Of a stretch of 10,644 bases of DNA, positions 7,454 to 10,644 are shown piece after piece; within the stretch, counting starts at the first letter, position 1, and every line of letters starts with the position of its first letter. Below the pieces are notes generated by a model, which saw nothing but the letters and a program-made list of their open reading frames with translations, was not told where the DNA came from and made no database searches. The stretch spans positions 1 through 10,644 of the forward strand of contig JAEXXS010000134.1 in assembly GCA_023451915.1 (NCBI GenBank). The letters run 5' to 3'. Source of the DNA: Pseudomonadota bacterium (lineage in GTDB: Bacteria > Pseudomonadota > Alphaproteobacteria > Rhizobiales > Rhizobiaceae). The position numbers and the translations under genes are program-made.

Positions 7454-8455
7454 ATGTTTTCTCTCCTCATCGAAAAACTAAGCGACCCGCAGTTCCTGAT
7501 CGCCATGCTGATCACGATTGCGGTCTTTGCCGCCATCGTTACGGTTTTGATGCCCGTCTTCAGCACCAATGCTTTGAAATCGCGGATGAAATCGGTCGCT
7601 ACCGAACGCGAGGCGATCCGGACCCGCGAGCGCGCGCGGCTGGCATCGGAAAACGACCGGCGCAACAGCCTGCGTCATCAACAAAAGCAAGGCATTCGCG
7701 ACTTCGTCGAAAGGCTCGACCTGAAAAAGGCGCTGGCCGACGACAAGACGATTGCAGCACTCAGAACCGCCGGTTTTCGCGGACAAAACCCGCTCAACAT
7801 CTTTCTGTTCCTGCGCTTCGTGCTGCCATTCGGCGCGATGACGCTGGCAGGTTTCTACGTTTTCGCGCTCGGCAATCTGCCGGACCATTCGTTCTTCGTC
7901 CGGCTTCTGGTCTGTATTCTGGCCGGTTATGCCGGGTTCTACGCGCCGAACCTCTATGTTTCCAACAAGGCGGCCAAGCGCAAGCAGTCGATCCGCCGGG
8001 CCTGGCCCGATGCACTAGACCTGATGCTAATCTGCGTTGAATCCGGCATGTCGGTTGAAGCTGCTTTTCGTAAAGTGGCCGACGAAATCGGCATACAGTC
8101 AGTGGAACTGGCAGAAGAACTGATGCTGACCAATGCGGAATTGTCATTCCTGCCCGAGCGGCGTCAGGCCTATGACAATCTCGCCAGCCGTACCGGCGTC
8201 GATCAGGTGAAATCGGTTTCGCAGGCGCTCATTCAGGCGGAGCGCTACGGCACGCCCGTATCGCAAGCGCTCCGAACGCTTTCTCAGGAAAGCCGCGATC
8301 TGCGCATGCTGGAAGCGGAAAAGAAAGCAGCCGCCCTGCCGCCGAAACTCACCGTACCGATGATTGTGTTTTTCCTGCCGGTGCTGTTTATCGTCATTCT
8401 TGGCCCGGCCTTCATCCAGATCGCCGCGCAGGGCGGGCTGTTCGGCAGCCGATGA
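7454..8455 (+). CDS. tadC: TadC inner-membrane platform protein (T2SSF domain)
   Basis: TadC is the second GspF-like subunit of the Tad platform and the usual partner of TadB. The 333-residue product mirrors TadB: a first membrane helix (about 14-37), a charged Arg/Glu/Lys-rich linker (about 45-95), two hydrophobic segments (about 112-130 and 143-164), and the T2SSF domain. That domain starts near RRAWPDALDLMLICVESGMS (182-201) and contains QAERYGTPVSQALRTLSQES. A final helix, MIVFFLPVLFIVILGPAFI, lies near the C-terminus. GAGG at 7442-7445, overlapping the tadB stop, is a plausible ribosome-binding site. This is the last + strand pilus gene in the window: the next gene converges on it and a hairpin follows the stop, so the cpaB-tadC operon probably ends here. 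Confidence 0.95.
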   Translation: MFSLLIEKLSDPQFLIAMLITIAVFAAIVTVLMPVFSTNALKSRMKSVATEREAIRTRERARLASENDRRNSLRHQQKQGIRDFVERLDLKKALADDKTIAALRTAGFRGQNPLNIFLFLRFVLPFGAMTLAGFYVFALGNLPDHSFFVRLLVCILAGYAGFYAPNLYVSNKAAKRKQSIRRAWPDALDLMLICVESGMSVEAAFRKVADEIGIQSVELAEELMLTNAELSFLPERRQAYDNLASRTGVDQVKSVSQALIQAERYGTPVSQALRTLSQESRDLRMLEAEKKAAALPPKLTVPMIVFFLPVLFIVILGPAFIQIAAQGGLFGSR

Positions 8456-8465
8456 GCTGCCGATG

Positions 8466-8494
8466 GCTGAAAGGCAATCAGCCTTTCGGCTTAT
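8466..8494 (+). terminator. Hairpin between convergent tadC and tadD, possible terminator
   Basis: Bases 8466-8475 pair with 8481-8490 in a 10-bp stem with one G-U pair and a 5-base loop (AATCA). The short T-rich run TTAT follows on the + strand. It begins 10 bases after the tadC stop. The T-tract is weak, so termination efficiency is uncertain. On the - strand no T-run follows. The stop codon of tadD (8478-8480) lies in the loop, so the hairpin overlaps the coding end of tadD. Confidence 0.45.
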
Positions 8495-9284
8495 CCTTGA
8501 GCATGTTCCAGGAATTCTGCTGCGCCAGCATGGAGCGCAGATAATCCGTATTGGCCTTGGCCTGTTGCGGCGAAATTTCCTGCGCGGCAATGGTTTCGGC
8601 TTCCTGAAACCGCCCCTGCAAGCCGACCGAAAGCGCCAGATTCTGACGCACGCGGCTGTCCGCGCCGGGCAGAACGGACGCTTGCCGGAAATAGTTTTCC
8701 GCCGCCTTGGAATCACCGGCCAGGAGGTAAGACATCCCCATATTGGAGAGAACCGACGGCTCGTTCGGCTTGATCTGCAGCGCCTTTTGATACATGGCGC
8801 GGGCTTGATCGCGGTTGCCCATCTGGTCGAGAATGGCGCCTTCAGCGGAGACGAGTTTCCAGTCCGGATAGGCCGGGTTCTGCGCGCGGCGGATGGCATC
8901 GAGCGCGGTATCGAACTGGCCCGCACCGGCAAGCGCCTTGCCATAGGCGGCAAGCACCTGCTGATCCTTCGGATAGGTGATGACCAGCGCGCGCATGACG
9001 GCCAGAGCCTGATCGTTGCGGCCAAGCCGGATCAGCACGCTTGCATAATTGAGCGCAGTGCCACGGTCCTTCGGATTGCGCTCATATTGCGCGCCGAGAC
9101 GGCCCGCCATCGCGGCAAGCTGGGCATCGTTCATGTGATCGAAAGTGGCGGCGGTCTCGGTGCGTCGTACCGAACCTGTCGTGGTGCGGTCCACCGTGTT
9201 GCAGCCGGTGAGGACAAGCGCTGAAAGGATAGAAGCCACGCCAAGGCGGAAACCAGCGCCGCCCATTACACCGATGTTGAGCAT
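8478..9284 (-). CDS. tadD: TadD-type TPR lipoprotein of the Tad pilus locus
   Basis: TadD is a lipoprotein with tetratricopeptide repeats needed for Tad pilus assembly and thought to assist the secretin, like a pilotin. The 268-residue precursor has a hydrophobic signal (about 14-27) ending in the lipobox VLTG with lipidated Cys28. A Thr/Ser-rich linker (RTTTGSVRRTETA) follows, and then about five TPR-like helical pairs over roughly 55-240, for example ALNYASVLIRLGRNDQALAV, LGNRD-like turns and ALQIKPNEPSVLSNMGMSYL. The start at 9284 has an excellent ribosome-binding site (AGGGAGG at 9295-9289 on this strand, four bases away). The later Met7 would weaken the signal peptide. It is transcribed towards tadC with a 22-bp gap and must use its own promoter in the region 9285-9551. 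TPR proteins are diverse, so the TadD assignment rests on the lipobox plus context. Confidence 0.86.
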   Translation of the reverse strand: MLNIGVMGGAGFRLGVASILSALVLTGCNTVDRTTTGSVRRTETAATFDHMNDAQLAAMAGRLGAQYERNPKDRGTALNYASVLIRLGRNDQALAVMRALVITYPKDQQVLAAYGKALAGAGQFDTALDAIRRAQNPAYPDWKLVSAEGAILDQMGNRDQARAMYQKALQIKPNEPSVLSNMGMSYLLAGDSKAAENYFRQASVLPGADSRVRQNLALSVGLQGRFQEAETIAAQEISPQQAKANTDYLRSMLAQQNSWNMLKDKPKG

Positions 9285-9288
9285 CCCG

Positions 9289-9295
9289 CCTCCCT
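9289..9295 (-). promoter_or_regulatory. Strong ribosome-binding site of tadD
   Basis: Read on the - strand this is AGGGAGG, nearly the full anti-16S complement, four bases before the ATG at 9284. It fixes the tadD start at 9284 rather than the internal Met7 codon. Confidence 0.6.
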
Positions 9296-9326
9296 ATGCG
9301 GCCGGACATGCATGCCCCAGCCCCCT

Positions 9327-9402
9327 CTCGTGGTCTGATTGCGACATTTGCGTCCGACCGATTACACGTATCGAACAAATGTCGGAATCTAAAGACCACT
9401 AG
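9327..9402. repeat. Long imperfect inverted repeat in the tadD/aminopeptidase divergent region
   Basis: The left arm 9327-9350 pairs with the right arm 9376-9402. CTCGTGGTCT (9327-9336) matches AGACCACTAG (9393-9402) with one mismatch. GATT (9337-9340) matches AATC (9386-9389) after a 3-base bulge. CGACATTTG (9342-9350) matches CAAATGTCG (9376-9384) perfectly. That is 22 paired positions in total. The 25-base centre contains a smaller CGAT/ATCG pair (9359-9362, 9370-9373). This is far more symmetry than expected by chance. Its size and form, together with the adjoining hairpin, resemble dispersed palindromic intergenic repeats such as the roughly 100-bp Bru-RS elements described in Brucella. 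I cannot confirm that it is repeated elsewhere in the genome. Confidence 0.65.
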
Positions 9403-9422
9403 CAGTTTTATGACTCTAGTGG
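9396..9422. repeat. Second inverted repeat sharing an arm with the first
   Basis: CCACTAG (9396-9402) pairs perfectly with CTAGTGG (9416-9422). The stem continues with AGT (9404-9406) against ACT (9413-9415) around one bulged C, leaving a 6-base loop. The left arm is also the outer right arm of the larger inverted repeat, so the two hairpins compete for 9396-9402. Two GANTC sites (9385-9389 and 9412-9416), targets of CcrM-type methylation in alphaproteobacteria, fall within the combined element. Confidence 0.6.
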
Positions 9423-9448
9423 ATTGAATTCTCCTTCATCAATAATCC

Positions 9449-9471
9449 GTTAACCCTAATGATTGGTTAAC
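9449..9471. promoter_or_regulatory. Perfect palindrome GTTAACC-N9-GGTTAAC, putative operator
   Basis: Two perfect 7-base inverted half-sites are separated by nine bases in the AT-rich part of the divergent intergenic region, 80 bp before the aminopeptidase start and 165 bp before the tadD start. The symmetry suits a dimeric regulator. Each half also differs by one base from the short CtrA motif (TTAACCCT on +, TTAACCAA on -), so two divergent CtrA-like half-boxes are an alternative reading. I could not assign -35/-10 elements with confidence. Confidence 0.45.
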
Positions 9472-9551
9472 ACGGCTTGCATGCGGCTGTTTCCAAACAG
9501 GTCGAAGCACTCTATCTGTTTTCAAAACTGCCTTGATGAGAGAAGAGCGCC

Positions 9552-10644
9552 ATGTCTGTCGAAATCATTGCCCATAAGTCGGAACAAAGCCGTCCAATCT
9601 GGTTTACGCAGAAGGGCAAACTCAACGAGAACAAGCTTCCAGCCTCTGCGATCGCCTGGGCAAAAGCCCATGATTTCGACGGTGAAGCGGGCAAGGTTCT
9701 GGTTCTGCCGGGACAGGACGGCGCGATTTCCGGCGCGCTGTTTGGTATTGGCGACGATACCAAGGGCGGCCAGTCGCAATTGCTCGCCGGTAAACTCGCG
9801 CGCAGCCTGCCGGAAGGTGACTGGCATTTCGAAAATGCTGGCGACGATGCCTCGCTCGCGGCGCTCGCCTTCCTGATGGGCGGCTATAATTTTGCGCGCT
9901 ACCGCAAGGCAAACGGCAAGAGGGTCCGCCTGGCTTTGCCAAATGGTGTCGATGAAGCCGAGACCAAGCGCATTGCCGCTGCGGTGACACTCACGCGCGA
10001 TCTCATCAACACGCCGACCAATGATATGGGGCCTGATGCGCTGGAAAAAGCCGCACGCGACCTCGCCAGCGAACATAAAGCGGAAATCAGCGTCACGCAG
10101 GGAACCACGCTTCTGGAACGAAACTTCCCGATGATCCATGCGGTTGGGCGCGCAGGCGCGATTGCACCGCGCCTGATCGACCTCACATGGGGTAAGGAAA
10201 GCGATCCGAAGGTCACGCTGGTCGGCAAGGGTGTCTGCTTCGATACGGGCGGTCTCGACATCAAGCCCGCAAGCGGCATGCTGCTGATGAAAAAGGATAT
10301 GGGCGGTGCGGCCAATGTGCTCGGCCTTGCCGCTCTTATCATGGGCGCAAAACTTGGCGTGCGGCTGCGCGTGCTGATCCCGGCGGTCGAGAATTCCATT
10401 GCCGGAAATGCCTTCCGCCCGGGCGACGTGCTGCAAAGCCGCAAGGGACTGACCGTCGAAATCGGCAATACGGATGCGGAAGGCAGGCTGGTGCTGGCCG
10501 ATGCTCTGGCGCTGGCTGATGAGGAAGAGCCGGAATTGCTGATCGACATGGCGACCCTGACCGGCGCGGCGCGTGTGGCGCTCGGTCCTGACCTGCCGCC
10601 TTTCTTCACCCATGACGATGCGCTGGCGGAAGCCATCGCCGCCA
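9552..10644 (+). CDS. M17 leucyl aminopeptidase family protein (3' truncated by window edge)
   Basis: This is a cytosolic dizinc aminopeptidase of the leucyl aminopeptidase (PepA) family, which removes N-terminal residues from peptides. The 364 visible codons cover a small N-terminal domain (about 1-140) and most of the catalytic domain. The VGKGVCFDTGG motif gives Lys226 and Asp231. DIKPASG gives Lys238, MKKDMGGAA gives Asp249, and the family signature NTDAEGRL at 306-313 gives Asp308, Glu310 and Arg312. Spacing from Lys226 (5, 12, 23, 82, 84 and 86 residues) equals that of the E. coli PepA active site (Lys270 to Arg356), so the enzyme should be active. The offset of 44 residues implies a shorter N-terminal domain, like the roughly 460-residue alphaproteobacterial paralogues. 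AGAAGAG at 9541-9547 is the ribosome-binding site. The reading frame is open at the right edge, and the C-terminal part is missing. No functional link to the pilus is evident. Confidence 0.93.
   Translation, partial: MSVEIIAHKSEQSRPIWFTQKGKLNENKLPASAIAWAKAHDFDGEAGKVLVLPGQDGAISGALFGIGDDTKGGQSQLLAGKLARSLPEGDWHFENAGDDASLAALAFLMGGYNFARYRKANGKRVRLALPNGVDEAETKRIAAAVTLTRDLINTPTNDMGPDALEKAARDLASEHKAEISVTQGTTLLERNFPMIHAVGRAGAIAPRLIDLTWGKESDPKVTLVGKGVCFDTGGLDIKPASGMLLMKKDMGGAANVLGLAALIMGAKLGVRLRVLIPAVENSIAGNAFRPGDVLQSRKGLTVEIGNTDAEGRLVLADALALADEEEPELLIDMATLTGAARVALGPDLPPFFTHDDALAEAIAA

Noticed and set aside
8364..9224. 286-codon open frame on the + strand over tadD
   Set aside because: It starts inside tadC and is antisense to tadD. 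tadD has a lipobox, TPRs and a strong ribosome-binding site, and this frame has none.
9476..9516. CTTGCA as a -35 box with TCTATC as -10 for the aminopeptidase
   Set aside because: The spacing of about 29 bases is too long for a sigma-70-type promoter, and no better pair was found by eye.
9145..9551. Possible small proteins in the tadD-aminopeptidase gap (frames starting at 9145 and 9463)
   Set aside because: The frames run antisense or out of frame into real genes, lack ribosome-binding sites and encode basic, low-complexity peptides.
9522..10613. 363-codon open frame antisense to the aminopeptidase
   Set aside because: The + strand frame carries the complete M17 active site at exact spacing, so the antisense frame is a shadow.

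Overview
The window is from an alphaproteobacterium, most likely a Hyphomicrobiales (Rhizobiales) species and plausibly Brucella/Ochrobactrum. This rests on the gene order of the Flp/Tad pilus cluster, the protein flavour, a coding GC that looks to be in the high fifties, and AT-rich intergenic islands with TTAACC motifs. The genus is recalled from protein resemblance, not proven here.

Almost all of the window is a core tad (cpa/ctp) type IVc pilus assembly locus. From left to right on the + strand: the 3' part of cpaA (prepilin peptidase, cut by the window edge); a 133-bp AT-rich gap with a CtrA-like half-box and a small hairpin; then a tightly packed, probably single operon of cpaB (periplasmic/inner-membrane assembly factor), cpaC (outer-membrane secretin), cpaD (lipoprotein), cpaE/tadZ (ParA-like localisation factor), cpaF/tadA (hexameric assembly ATPase), tadB and tadC (inner-membrane platform). 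Genes overlap by 1-4 bp or sit 10-15 bp apart, so translation is probably coupled. On the - strand, converging on tadC, is a TPR lipoprotein of the TadD type (secretin pilotin-like). A hairpin lies across the 22-bp gap between the two genes.

Between tadD and the next gene is a 267-bp divergent intergenic region with the most notable non-coding structure: a 96-bp element built from two long inverted repeats that share one arm, followed by a separate perfect 7-9-7 palindrome (GTTAACC-N9-GGTTAAC). To its right, the + strand carries the first 364 codons of an M17 (leucyl) aminopeptidase with all metal-binding and catalytic residues at canonical spacing. It is cut by the window edge and is unrelated to the pilus.

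How the pieces work together: CpaA trims the pilin (not in this window); CpaF powers TadB/TadC to extrude the pilus; CpaE places the machine; CpaC, helped by CpaB, CpaD and TadD, forms the exit channel. No pilin (flp/pilA) or TadE/F/G pseudopilin gene is present here. I see no phage, IS, tRNA, rRNA or CRISPR. The genes are a well-known system rather than a new one. The observations most worth following are the intergenic repeat element, the palindromic putative operator, the CtrA-like box, and the degenerate receiver and Walker A motifs of CpaE.
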